Shown: in pieces, positions 10,211-19,803 of the stretch
Numbering within the stretch: position 1 is the first letter of the stretch
Layout of the letters: every line of letters begins with the position of its first letter
Assembly: GCA_946535985.1 (NCBI GenBank)
Contig: CAMNDY010000003.1
Coordinates: 1 to 64,000 of the forward strand
Length of the DNA: 64,000 nucleotides
DNA from: an uncultured Treponema sp.
GTDB taxonomy: Bacteria; Spirochaetota; Spirochaetia; Treponematales; Treponemataceae
Reading direction: 5' to 3'
Program-made: the position numbers and the translations under genes
Notes under the pieces: model-generated
The model's database searches: none
The model's input: the letters and a program-made list of their open reading frames with translations, nothing else
What the model was told of the DNA's origin: nothing

Positions 10211-11656
10211 TTATCCACAAACTGCCTGAACAGCTTTATTAAAATCATTTTCCTCTTCTTTTGTAAGAGCTTCTTTTGCATAAAGGGCCTGTTCAAAAAG
10301 AATGCCTGCAAGCTCTGCATCCGGATTTTTAAAAAGCGCAGTATATTCTGCAGGAGCAAGATTTTTTTCATATTCGATATCATGTTCCTGGCCCCAGTCA
10401 ATGAGTTTAACGAATACTTTTGTAAGCCTGTCTAATTCTGCCCGTTTTTCTTTTGATTTTTTTGATTTACTTAAAAGCTCTTCCATCTCGTCCATAAAAT
10501 ATCGTGAGTTTTCGCTCATAATAGGGCTATGCTTAAGATGAGGTCGGAATATATTTTTGAAGAAAGCCTTGAGGTTTACAAAAAATCTTTTAAACACACC
10601 TTTTAAGTCTGTATTACGCAAAAGGGACTGAAGACTTTTAGTAACGATTGGTTTTAAGAAAAACCATATTACAAATGCAGCCATAACAATTCCGCAGATA
10701 AGTGGGAAAAGGTCTGATCTTTGTTTAGAAGTATCGCTCATTGCCTCCTGAATTGCTCTTATTTCCTGCAGGCGTTTTTCATATTCAGAAGGCTCTGGTT
10801 CAGGTTCTACAGGAAGAGCCTCTGCAGTCTCCTTGCCTTTAAAGAGCCTTAAAAAATATAAAAGGTAATAAAGTTTTAATGGAGAATGATTTGAAGAAAG
10901 AAGGAGGCCCAGGCTAAAGCAGATTGCAAATATAATTACGCAGGTTCCAAATGTTTTGAATCTAAAATCAAAAACATTTGAAAATCCGTTGGAGGCAAAA
11001 GCTGCTTCGCGAACATAATAGGCATATAAAAAGAAATGAAGGCTTGCGCAAATAAAATATAGCAAAAACAAAAGGATTGTAAAAAGCGAAATTTTTGTTT
11101 CTGATGTAATACAAATACATGCAAACAAGGCAAGAATTCCGCCAAGAATTACAAATAAAGTTCTGTTTGACCGGTATCCTATTGCTGACTGCGAAAGGTG
11201 AATATTATAATCAAACAATTCTTTTTGAAGTGAAGAATCATTTTTTTCAATACATTGAACTTCAAAACAATCATGCTCAAAAAAGGGTATAAATACATTA
11301 TAATACAAAATTGTCTGAACCGCACTTGCCAGAAAAGTTAAAACAAAGCTTACCCATTGTCTTGTAAAAAAGAGGATAATTCCAATTAAAAGCATGTACA
11401 AAGAAAAGAATCTTATAAAGTTTGCAACTGAGGATTTTTGGTTAAAATAAACTGCAATAATTATAAACGATGAGATTTGTGTTATTAAAATTGCAATATA
11501 GGTATAAAAAACTAGAATTTCTTTATTGTTTGCAATAGTAAAATCGCGGATAAAGTTCAGGGCACAAAAAATAAAAGAACTGATTACTGCAAAAATTAAA
11601 AATCTTTCAAGGGCTTTGTGGAAGTATGTAAAAGTCATTTTTTCTTTCATTTGCAT
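10211..11656 (-). CDS. Multi-TM protein with C-terminal DUF4129-like region
   Basis: Several hydrophobic segments; C-terminal ...LAPAEYTALFKNPDAELAGILFEQALYAKEAL; co-directional with DUF58 and MoxR genes. Confidence 0.65.
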   Translation of the reverse strand: MQMKEKMTFTYFHKALERFLIFAVISSFIFCALNFIRDFTIANNKEILVFYTYIAILITQISSFIIIAVYFNQKSSVANFIRFFSLYMLLIGIILFFTRQWVSFVLTFLASAVQTILYYNVFIPFFEHDCFEVQCIEKNDSSLQKELFDYNIHLSQSAIGYRSNRTLFVILGGILALFACICITSETKISLFTILLFLLYFICASLHFFLYAYYVREAAFASNGFSNVFDFRFKTFGTCVIIFAICFSLGLLLSSNHSPLKLYYLLYFLRLFKGKETAEALPVEPEPEPSEYEKRLQEIRAIQEAMSDTSKQRSDLFPLICGIVMAAFVIWFFLKPIVTKSLQSLLRNTDLKGVFKRFFVNLKAFFKNIFRPHLKHSPIMSENSRYFMDEMEELLSKSKKSKEKRAELDRLTKVFVKLIDWGQEHDIEYEKNLAPAEYTALFKNPDAELAGILFEQALYAKEALTKEEENDFNKAVQAVCG

Positions 11657-12729
11657 ACCTCCTTCATAATTCCAAGAGATTTTGTTGTAATGCCGTATTG
11701 TTTTGCTGCAATTTTATCGTTGTACAAATCTACTTCTTCCGGGCCAATTATAAAAAGCAGAGTTCCGCTTGATAATTCCTGTTTTAGTTTTGTCATAGGA
11801 TCATATTCAAGCTTACCGTCTTCCATTTGAATCAGAGCCAGAATATCTAAAATACATTCTGCCTGATTTTGTCCGGGTTTTATAAAAGGAAAGCCCGAAC
11901 CATAAGCCGCAAATCCGCAGCGTTGTTTAAGACGGGAGGCAATATTAATTATACTTGCTGCAATTTCAATTGCTTTTTCGCCTTTTTCGTGACGCAGATG
12001 CAGAGGATAATCATCTTTTGCAAGATTTAAGAAAACAAAAAAAGGCGCGTCAAAGGTGTTTTCGTATTCATTTGTAAAAAGTCCACCGAACTTTGCACTT
12101 GCCCGCCAGTTTATTCTTTTAAGTTCGTCTCCATCTTTGTATTCACGTATAGCGCGGCGCATTGTTATATCTTCGTATATAGGATTATTAATTTTTATAT
12201 TGCCTTGAGGAAGGCCCGGAATAGGGATTGTTTTTAACTGAATGCGGGCAGGACGTACAAGAATTCGCTGGGTACATTCAATTTCTTTAATAACTTCAAA
12301 AAGTCCCAGGGGATCTGTTGTTTTAATAAGAAGTGGACCTGCAGTATAAAGCCCCCTGTTCATGGCATTTACTTCATAAAAAAAGGATTTTTGCTCATGA
12401 GCGCCCAGCTTAAAAAGTCTTTCATTTTTCTTATCAAATACGTGCAGAAAGGGAACATTATCTAAAACATAGCAAAGCAAAGCCGGAAAACGTGATTTAT
12501 TTTTTATTGTAAAAGATATTGTAAGCTTTTCAAATGAAACTGTTTTTATTTCTTTTACAGCCCTTTCTGCACTAAGTTGCTTATCTAACTGACTTGCCCA
12601 CAAATAGCTTAAAGCAAAAATCAGGATTACACTTATTGCAATTGCCTGAATAAATTTGTAGGGCAAAAAGAGAATTGCGAAAAGTGCAATATTGAAAGTT
12701 GTCCTTATTTGCGATGCAGGCTTAATCAT
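11647..12729 (-). CDS. DUF58 domain protein
   Basis: REYKDGDELKRINWRASAKFGGLFTNEYE motif; next to MoxR ATPase. Confidence 0.9.
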   Translation of the reverse strand: MIKPASQIRTTFNIALFAILFLPYKFIQAIAISVILIFALSYLWASQLDKQLSAERAVKEIKTVSFEKLTISFTIKNKSRFPALLCYVLDNVPFLHVFDKKNERLFKLGAHEQKSFFYEVNAMNRGLYTAGPLLIKTTDPLGLFEVIKEIECTQRILVRPARIQLKTIPIPGLPQGNIKINNPIYEDITMRRAIREYKDGDELKRINWRASAKFGGLFTNEYENTFDAPFFVFLNLAKDDYPLHLRHEKGEKAIEIAASIINIASRLKQRCGFAAYGSGFPFIKPGQNQAECILDILALIQMEDGKLEYDPMTKLKQELSSGTLLFIIGPEEVDLYNDKIAAKQYGITTKSLGIMKEVCK

Positions 12730-12746
12730 ATTTACTCTAATTCGTT

Positions 12747-13700
12747 TTATACATGAGCTTTAAAGTCTGGAATTGGGATAGTTTCCAATAACTCATTGAT
12801 TATTGTCTGGGCAGTAAGTCCTTTTATAATTGCGTCACCTTTAAGAATAAGGCGTTTAAGGAAAACCGGTAAAGCAAGAAGTTTTACATCTTCCGGTGTT
12901 ACATAATTTCGTCCATTTACTGCTGCATAACTTTGGGCGGCCTTATAAAGAGCAATTGAACCACGAGGAGAAATACCTGCTGCAAGATTTTCATTTTTAC
13001 GGGTAGCATCAACAAGGTTCAAAAGATATTCCATAACAGCTTCGTCTACATGTACTGTTAATGCTTCTTCCATACATTTAAGGATTTCTTCTTTTGAAGT
13101 AACTGCTTCAAGTTCTTCAACAGGATGCACTAAAGTACGCTGGGCCGTAATAATCTGCATTTCATCGTTTTTATTAGGATAACCTATAGAAAGACACATC
13201 ATAAAACGGTCTTTTTGTGCTTCAGGCAGAGGGAAGGTACCTTCTGATTCAACAGGATTTTCGGTAGCAATTACAAAGAAGGGTTTATCAAGCTCGTGTT
13301 TTTTACCGTCGGCACTAACTTGACCTTCGGCCATTGCCTCTAAAAGTGCAGACTGAGTACGCGGTGTTGCACGGTTTAATTCATCTACAAGAACAATACT
13401 GGACATTATTGGTCCTGGACGGAATTCAAATTCAGAAGAGGCTGGGAGCCATACAGAACTTCCGGTAACATCAGAAGGCATAAGGTCTGGAGTACACTGA
13501 ATACGGCTAAAAGCCAGCCCGCTTGATTTTGCAATTGCTTTTGCTAAAACGGTTTTTCCTGTTCCGGGAACATCTTCCAGAAGAACATGTCCACCGGCAA
13601 AGATGCCAGAGAGGATCATATCAAGGATTTTTTCATCGCCTTTAAATACTTTTTTTACAGAATTTTTTATTTTATCACTAACTTCTTTTATAATACTCAT
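12747..13700 (-). CDS. MoxR-family AAA+ ATPase
   Basis: HVLLEDVPGTGKTVLAKAIA Walker A, DELNRATPRTQSALLEAMAEGQV, ATENPVESEGTFPLPEAQKDRF. Confidence 0.97.
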   Translation of the reverse strand: MSIIKEVSDKIKNSVKKVFKGDEKILDMILSGIFAGGHVLLEDVPGTGKTVLAKAIAKSSGLAFSRIQCTPDLMPSDVTGSSVWLPASSEFEFRPGPIMSSIVLVDELNRATPRTQSALLEAMAEGQVSADGKKHELDKPFFVIATENPVESEGTFPLPEAQKDRFMMCLSIGYPNKNDEMQIITAQRTLVHPVEELEAVTSKEEILKCMEEALTVHVDEAVMEYLLNLVDATRKNENLAAGISPRGSIALYKAAQSYAAVNGRNYVTPEDVKLLALPVFLKRLILKGDAIIKGLTAQTIINELLETIPIPDFKAHV

Positions 13701-13753
13701 ATAATTAATTTATCATAATAAAGAATGTAAATCAATTTTAATAATACTTATAT

Positions 13754-13849
13754 ATATAAAAAAAAGCTCACGCGAGATTTTGCCTTTTGCTCCGCTAGAG
13801 GAAGAGGACTCTCCACAAAAGGCAAAATCTCGCTCCGCATTTTTTATAT
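13754..13849. repeat. Structured palindromic intergenic element, family B copy 1
   Basis: Perfect 18-bp stem gcgagattttgccttttg (13772-13789) / caaaaggcaaaatctcgc (13816-13833); loop shared with 51257-51352. Confidence 0.85.
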
Positions 13850-13905
13850 CTTTATAATAATTCATCAAGATTGAATTATATTTATAAAATGAGTATTATA
13901 AATCC

Positions 13906-14130
13906 ATGACCAAAGACGATATCTATTTTTATACACAGGCTAAAAAAGAGCTGGAATTTAAATATCACGACACCACATACATTCTAAACTACGACAAAAC
14001 TCCCGACGGCAAAGATATCATAATTTTTGGCCCCATCTACGAAACAAAAAAATACACCTCCTACGGCGACCTCATGAACAACGCCCGCGTGGAGAACCAT
14101 TATTTTAAAGAGTTCATAGAATCCTTATAA
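13906..14130 (+). CDS. Small conserved-looking hypothetical protein (74 aa)
   Basis: ATG-initiated intact ORF, plausible composition, no recognised domain. Confidence 0.5.
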   Translation: MTKDDIYFYTQAKKELEFKYHDTTYILNYDKTPDGKDIIIFGPIYETKKYTSYGDLMNNARVENHYFKEFIESL

Positions 14131-14317
14131 GAAATAATAAATATAAAAATGATGAAATTACGGTTATTATTGATTGCATTAAAAAAATATATGCTGCGGA
14201 GTGGAAAATTGGGGGTGGCTGCATCTGAACTTTTTGGCGCTTAGCCACAAAAGAAAGTTGAGGATCCTAGAATTCACTCATCTTTTATAATTTCCTGATT
14301 TCTGATATTATGATTCT

Positions 14318-15244
14318 ATGAACATGGAAGCATTTATATTAGGTTGTGGGGGTATGATGCCTCTGCCATATCGTCATCTTACTTCTGTACTTTTACGCCG
14401 CGAAGGAGACCTTTTTCTTTTTGACTGCGGTGAAGGTACCCAGGTAAGCCTTAGAAGACTAAACCTTAAGTGGAAAAAAATCGATGCCATTTTTATATCT
14501 CACACCCATGCAGACCATGTTACAGGCCTTCCGGGAATCCTTATGCTTAATGCCCAGGTAGACCGTACCGAACCTTTATATATCTACGGGCCTCCAAAAA
14601 TCAAAGAATATGTAGAAACAAGCCGCCGAGTGCTTGATATGTATATAAATTATCCGATTGTAGTAAAAGAAATTGAAGCACCTTGTGTCGTACATTCTGG
14701 AAAGGATTTTTATATAAGAGCATTCCCGCTTGACCATACAAAAATCTGTGTTGGTTATACTCTCGAAGAACTGGACCGTCCAGGGGAGTTTAATCCGGAA
14801 AAGGCACGTGAACTTGGAGTCCCTGTAGGGCCACTCTGGGCTCAGCTGCAGCAGGGCTTTGAGGTAAAAGCTGCAGACGGAAGTATTGTAAAACCGGAAC
14901 AGGTTCTTGGCCAGAAAAGAAGCGGACGTAAATTCAGTTTTGTAACAGATACTCTTTATAAAATTTCAATTGCAAACGAAGTTCGTGGTTCCGATTTACT
15001 CGTTTGTGAAGGAATGTTCGAAAATGAACTTATAGATCAGGCAAAAGAAAAAAAGCATATGACAGCTTCTCAAGCCGCAACAATTGCCCGTGATGCCGAG
15101 GTTCGCCGTATGTGCATGATTCATTATAGTCCGCGTTATACAGACCGGGAACTTGATAAACTTTTACAAGAGGCAAAAGAAGTCTGGCCAAAAGCAGAAC
15201 TTAGCCGCGACAGAATGAATATTGAAATTCCTTATGTTGATTAA
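14318..15244 (+). CDS. rnz: Ribonuclease Z
   Basis: HTHADHVTGLPGIL metallo-beta-lactamase motif, FVTDT, HMTASQAATIARDAEVRRMCMIHYSPRYTD. Confidence 0.95.
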   Translation: MNMEAFILGCGGMMPLPYRHLTSVLLRREGDLFLFDCGEGTQVSLRRLNLKWKKIDAIFISHTHADHVTGLPGILMLNAQVDRTEPLYIYGPPKIKEYVETSRRVLDMYINYPIVVKEIEAPCVVHSGKDFYIRAFPLDHTKICVGYTLEELDRPGEFNPEKARELGVPVGPLWAQLQQGFEVKAADGSIVKPEQVLGQKRSGRKFSFVTDTLYKISIANEVRGSDLLVCEGMFENELIDQAKEKKHMTASQAATIARDAEVRRMCMIHYSPRYTDRELDKLLQEAKEVWPKAELSRDRMNIEIPYVD

Positions 15245-15983
15245 ACGGGATGATGATTTGATAGAAGTTGAAAACTTTTGCAAAGAATATAAATCACACT
15301 CAAAGACTTTATTCAAGGTTCAAGATGTTTCTTTTACAATAGAAAAGGGCAGTATAACAGGATTAGTTGGACCTAACGGTTCTGGTAAATCAACAGTAAT
15401 AAAAGCAATCTGCGGTTTTCATTATCCAGGTTCTGGTCATATTTTTATATCAGACAATGAAAATAATCGTGCAGATATTTCCCTTCAAAATCACAAGGCA
15501 ATGGAACTTTGCGGATATGTCCCGGAAATTACAAAGCTTCCGCCGGACATTAAGGTTATTGATTTTTTAACTTACGCAGCAAAATGCCATAATCTTTCAA
15601 AAGAAAGTACAAAAGAAAGAATCAAAAAGCTTTGTAATGACTTTCAGTTGTCTGATTTAATAAACAACTTAATAAAAAATCTATCAAAAGGGCAGCAGCA
15701 GAGAGTATCATTTGCACAAGCCCTTATACATAATCCGCCAAACCTTGTTCTTGATGAACCCATAAACGGTCTTGATCCTTCTCAAATTATTACATTCCGC
15801 AGTTACATAAAAGAACTAGGCAAAACAAAAGCCATCCTAATTTCTACTCACATTTTAAGCGAAGTAAATAACCTTTGCGCTAAGGCTTTTATAATGCATC
15901 AGGGCCAACTCCACCAGGTTCAAAACCTTGCAAACATTGAAAAGGAATATTTACAACTTACAAGTGCGGAGGAAAGAAAATGA
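15222..15983 (+). CDS. ABC transporter ATP-binding protein (GldA-like); TTG start at 15258 is plausible
   Basis: GLVGPNGSGKST Walker A, LSKGQQQRVSFAQALIHNPPNLVLDEPINGLDP signature/Walker B. Confidence 0.93.
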   Translation: MKFLMLIKRDDDLIEVENFCKEYKSHSKTLFKVQDVSFTIEKGSITGLVGPNGSGKSTVIKAICGFHYPGSGHIFISDNENNRADISLQNHKAMELCGYVPEITKLPPDIKVIDFLTYAAKCHNLSKESTKERIKKLCNDFQLSDLINNLIKNLSKGQQQRVSFAQALIHNPPNLVLDEPINGLDPSQIITFRSYIKELGKTKAILISTHILSEVNNLCAKAFIMHQGQLHQVQNLANIEKEYLQLTSAEERK

Positions 15984-18169
15984 CGCTTTTTTCCGCAATC
16001 CTTTTTTCTGTATTTACAAGCGCAATGTTTTTTATTAAAGGCCAGTTTTTTGCAGGCTCTGGAACAACAGATCTTTTAACTTATTTTCAAAGCGTTCCCT
16101 ACATCTGCATTATTATAATTCCATGTCTTTGTTATAAAACTTCAATTTCTGTTTACGATGATTTTATTCCCCAAAGCAGGCTTAAAAAAATATGGAAGGC
16201 CTTTATCAAAGCCTTTATTCCTTATGCAGTAATTATATTTATGATGCTGCCAGTCTGTCTTTTAATAATTCTTTTTGGCAGCACAGACCCAGGGCAGATT
16301 TTTACAAGCTTTATATGTCTTCTTTTTTACGGTGCCTGTCTTATAAGCCTTTGCCTTTTTATTAATGAACTCATTCCAAACAGCATTGCCGCTTTTACTG
16401 TAAGTGCAATCATTCTTGCTGTATTTAATTCAATCCATAATATCACGCTTTACGTAAACACACCGGCTTTTATAACAGCAATTTGTAAAGAACTAAGTTT
16501 TGCCTGGCATTTTGATGCGGCTTCAAAAGGTATTTTTGACACTCGTGATATCCTATGGCTTTTACTATGGTCAGCCTTCTTTCTTTTCGCAGCATATTTT
16601 ACAGCAGAATTCCGCAGAGGCTTTAAACCCAACAAAAAACAAAATATCTTTTTTTCATTAATCCTATATATTTTTATTTTATCCCTTGCAATTTCTGCCA
16701 ATCTTTTTACCCGACTGGATTTTTCAAAAAACAAATCCTATTCAGTAAGTGCCTATACTAAAAACATAGTGCAGGACCTTGATGATACTTTAAACATCAC
16801 ATACTACCGTTCCGGCTCACTTTCTAAACTTTATCCCCAGATCCGCGACGTTACAGATTTTCTAAATTCATTTTCTATTCTTAATAAAGAGATTCACTTT
16901 ACAATTAAAGATCCCGACAAAGATTCTACAACAAAAAGCATGCTTGAAAATTACGGAGTAACAAGTCAGCAGCTTCAAAATACCGGCCTGAATTCAACAG
17001 AATTCATCAACGTATATTCTGCTGTAGTTTTAGAATATATGGGAAATGTTCAGCTTATTCCTTTTATAATGTCTTCGCAGACTCTTGAATATGATTTAGA
17101 TATCCGTCTTAAAAATCTTATTTCAAAAAAGAATATTGCTGTAAACATTATTGTTGGAAACGGCATGACTTTATCTGAAGATTACAGCTTTATAATTCCA
17201 TGGCTCAACTCTCAGGGCATTCTTGTAAATCCTCTTTTTATTGAAGATCCTTCTTTTGCCAATAACCTTGCATATACCACCGGTCCGCTTTTTGTAATAG
17301 GCGATGACAAAATCAATATCGAAAATGCAATTACAATAGAAAACTATATTCTTAATCAAAATCAAAATGCCATTTTTGCAGTAAGTCCTTATAGCGCCGC
17401 AATAGAAGATAACTGGAGCCTTACAGCGAATAAATGGTCAAACATTGTAGAAATGCTTGAGAACTGGGGTCTGCGTTTTACAGATAAAATTGCAGCAGAT
17501 ATTTCATGCGCAAGAATTACAATGTATTCTGATGATGACCATAAAGAAATATTAAATTATCCCCTCTGGCCAAGTCTTATGCCTCAGCAAAACTCTCCTT
17601 TGGGAATGACACTTTTCTGGCCTGTATGCCTAGAGCTTTCTCAAAATGCAAGACCATATTTAGTAACCTCATCCCTAGGCTATAACTACCAGACAGATAA
17701 AGCCAGTCCTTCAAAACTTTTAGAAACAAATCCTTTCTTAGTAAAAGTTGATGATGCTGTAAATCATGAGCGGGGCAGTCAGATAATAGGAGCACAAATT
17801 ACAGGACCACTCACAGGCTTATTTAATTACGGGTCATGCCAGTCTTCGAACATCATAGTTATTCCGGACCAATACTTTTTAAACACAACAATGACAGGTT
17901 ATATTGGCGGAGACTTTGGCGATTACAGAAACTTTGAATTTCTTTCTAACTGCATTTTGAACCTGAATGGAGAAGGCGAGCTTGCAAAACTTCAGTCAAA
18001 AACAAAAAGAGATACAAGTCTTTATAAAATAAATGATTTTACACAGCTTTTGCATCTGATGTATCTTGTATATGCTTTCTGCTTTGTAATAATTCCGATT
18101 ATTTACGTAGTTGCTTTTATTACTACCAGAATAATCCGCAATAAAAGGAGGATAAATATAAATGATTAA
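15980..18169 (+). CDS. ABC-2 permease fused to GldG-like auxiliary domain
   Basis: N-terminal TM bundle followed by FSKNKSYSVSAYTKNIVQDLDDTLNITYYRSGSLSKLYPQIRDVTDFLNSF, typical of GldG/ABC_transp_aux. Confidence 0.82.
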   Translation: MTLFSAILFSVFTSAMFFIKGQFFAGSGTTDLLTYFQSVPYICIIIIPCLCYKTSISVYDDFIPQSRLKKIWKAFIKAFIPYAVIIFMMLPVCLLIILFGSTDPGQIFTSFICLLFYGACLISLCLFINELIPNSIAAFTVSAIILAVFNSIHNITLYVNTPAFITAICKELSFAWHFDAASKGIFDTRDILWLLLWSAFFLFAAYFTAEFRRGFKPNKKQNIFFSLILYIFILSLAISANLFTRLDFSKNKSYSVSAYTKNIVQDLDDTLNITYYRSGSLSKLYPQIRDVTDFLNSFSILNKEIHFTIKDPDKDSTTKSMLENYGVTSQQLQNTGLNSTEFINVYSAVVLEYMGNVQLIPFIMSSQTLEYDLDIRLKNLISKKNIAVNIIVGNGMTLSEDYSFIIPWLNSQGILVNPLFIEDPSFANNLAYTTGPLFVIGDDKINIENAITIENYILNQNQNAIFAVSPYSAAIEDNWSLTANKWSNIVEMLENWGLRFTDKIAADISCARITMYSDDDHKEILNYPLWPSLMPQQNSPLGMTLFWPVCLELSQNARPYLVTSSLGYNYQTDKASPSKLLETNPFLVKVDDAVNHERGSQIIGAQITGPLTGLFNYGSCQSSNIIVIPDQYFLNTTMTGYIGGDFGDYRNFEFLSNCILNLNGEGELAKLQSKTKRDTSLYKINDFTQLLHLMYLVYAFCFVIIPIIYVVAFITTRIIRNKRRININD

Positions 18170-19130
18170 TCCTTCTAAAAAAACAATGAAGATAACTTAT
18201 GGTCTGGCAGGCCTGCTTACTTTAATATTCATTCTTACAATCACAGTTTTTTCTCCGGCAAGCACAGTAAATAAAAAAAGATATAGCATTCAACTGCAGT
18301 TTATTCACGAAGCAGATATTTCGAACATAGATATCATAACTATTCAACATGGCGATTCTGCAATTATCTTAAGCAGAAGCGATAACATGTGGCTTTTAGC
18401 AAATCAAAATGATGTAAATGACAAAATCCCGGCTGATGTTCAAAAGTTAAAATCCTTTTTTATTTTACTTGCCTCAAAACACGCAATGGCAAAAGCCGGA
18501 AATACAGCAGACAAAGACAATTCCTACGGACTGGACACAGAGGAAAGCACCACAATAACTCTTTATAAAAACGGCCTGGCTTATCAGAGCTTAAACTTTG
18601 GTGCCCTTAATTTTTCACAGACACAAAGATATTTTACAAGTACAGAATTAAAATCTGTATTTCTGGCAGGGCAAGAGTTTGACGCCTTTCTTAAAACTTC
18701 GGTTACCGCCTGGGCCGATCCTTATATAATTTCAACACAATTACTGAATGATGTTTTTTCCATGGGGCTTGCACAAACCGCTGATTTTTATGATTATAAA
18801 AAAAATCAGAATACAACTTTAACATCATCCGACAAGGAAGAAAATAAATCAATTCAAAAACTCTTTGATTTGCGTCACGGAGGATTTGCTTTGGACTTAC
18901 AAAATCAGAGCGCGAACGACCAGCAGAATAAAGTCTTAGCTGTCAAAATCCAGATGGGCGACAAATCTCAAATAAATCTGGACATTTCTGAACATCCGAC
19001 AATTGAAAACGAATATATAGTTTTTACAACTTTTAATTCCCAGCGGCTTGAAAAAAGCTTTTCATACAAAACACAAATAAGCGCCTGGACCTACAGTAAA
19101 ATCAGTGAAATGATGTTGAATACAAAATGA
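18162..19130 (+). CDS. DUF4340-like protein associated with Gld-type ABC exporter
   Basis: N-terminal TM, DSAIILSRSDNMWLLANQNDVNDKIPADVQKLKSFFILLAS, overlapping start with the upstream gene. Confidence 0.7.
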   Translation: MINPSKKTMKITYGLAGLLTLIFILTITVFSPASTVNKKRYSIQLQFIHEADISNIDIITIQHGDSAIILSRSDNMWLLANQNDVNDKIPADVQKLKSFFILLASKHAMAKAGNTADKDNSYGLDTEESTTITLYKNGLAYQSLNFGALNFSQTQRYFTSTELKSVFLAGQEFDAFLKTSVTAWADPYIISTQLLNDVFSMGLAQTADFYDYKKNQNTTLTSSDKEENKSIQKLFDLRHGGFALDLQNQSANDQQNKVLAVKIQMGDKSQINLDISEHPTIENEYIVFTTFNSQRLEKSFSYKTQISAWTYSKISEMMLNTK

Positions 19131-19741
19131 ATGAGCACGCTGTTCCAGATAAGCCCTGTCTTTTTATATAAAATCCTTAAAACTACATGAGCAAGGGCCG
19201 CATTTATAAGGCTAAGCGGTCCCATATATAAATGCGCAAAAGCAAATACTAAAAGTCCAAGGCCTTCTGTTATAAAAAAGGTCCCACGTCCATCAGGCAG
19301 CTTTGTATAACTTAAAAGCCTTTTTAATGCATCTGTAAAATAGTATCTGTAAATAATTTCTTCATAAACGGCTCCAAATAAAAAGGTTAAAAAGCAAAAG
19401 ATGCCTTGCAGGGCAGTTTGGGGTAAAAGGCTTTTTGAAGGAAGGGCAGTGGTTCCACCTGTTCTGCTGCTTATAAATTTAATTATCAATGCCGTACAAA
19501 TTAAAATTGCAAGACAAAGCATAGAAGGATAAAAAAATCTTTTAGGTCTGCAAAAAGTTTTTCTAGTAAAAAAATATAAAACTATACAAAATATGAATAA
19601 ACCTGCTTGTGCCCATGGAAAAGTCCAGGTAAAAAGCTCAGAAATATCAGTAATTCTTGGGGTAAAAAAGGGAGGAATAATTATAAAAGCACAGATTAGA
19701 GTAAATATAAGGATTTCAAAAAATATATAAAGTCGCTTCAT
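19091..19741 (-). CDS. CPBP-family intramembrane metalloprotease
   Basis: GAVYEEIIYRYYF and ...AFAHLYMGPLSLINA...SVLIHFVFNI motifs; overlaps convergent DUF4340 gene by 40 bp. Confidence 0.88.
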   Translation of the reverse strand: MKRLYIFFEILIFTLICAFIIIPPFFTPRITDISELFTWTFPWAQAGLFIFCIVLYFFTRKTFCRPKRFFYPSMLCLAILICTALIIKFISSRTGGTTALPSKSLLPQTALQGIFCFLTFLFGAVYEEIIYRYYFTDALKRLLSYTKLPDGRGTFFITEGLGLLVFAFAHLYMGPLSLINAALAHVVLRILYKKTGLIWNSVLIHFVFNIISLILL

Positions 19742-19803
19742 TTTTGATTTTTTTTTTATGATTTATGTGTTATAATAGTAGTATATATTTAAAAGAGGAT
19801 TTT

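Noticed and set aside
14150-14280. Possible extra structured or coding element after the 13906 ORF (ggtggct...agccac hairpin; short frame KNDEITVIIDCIKKIYAAEWK)
   Set aside because: Hairpin is short with no family A core around it, and the frame has no supported start; not enough to call either.
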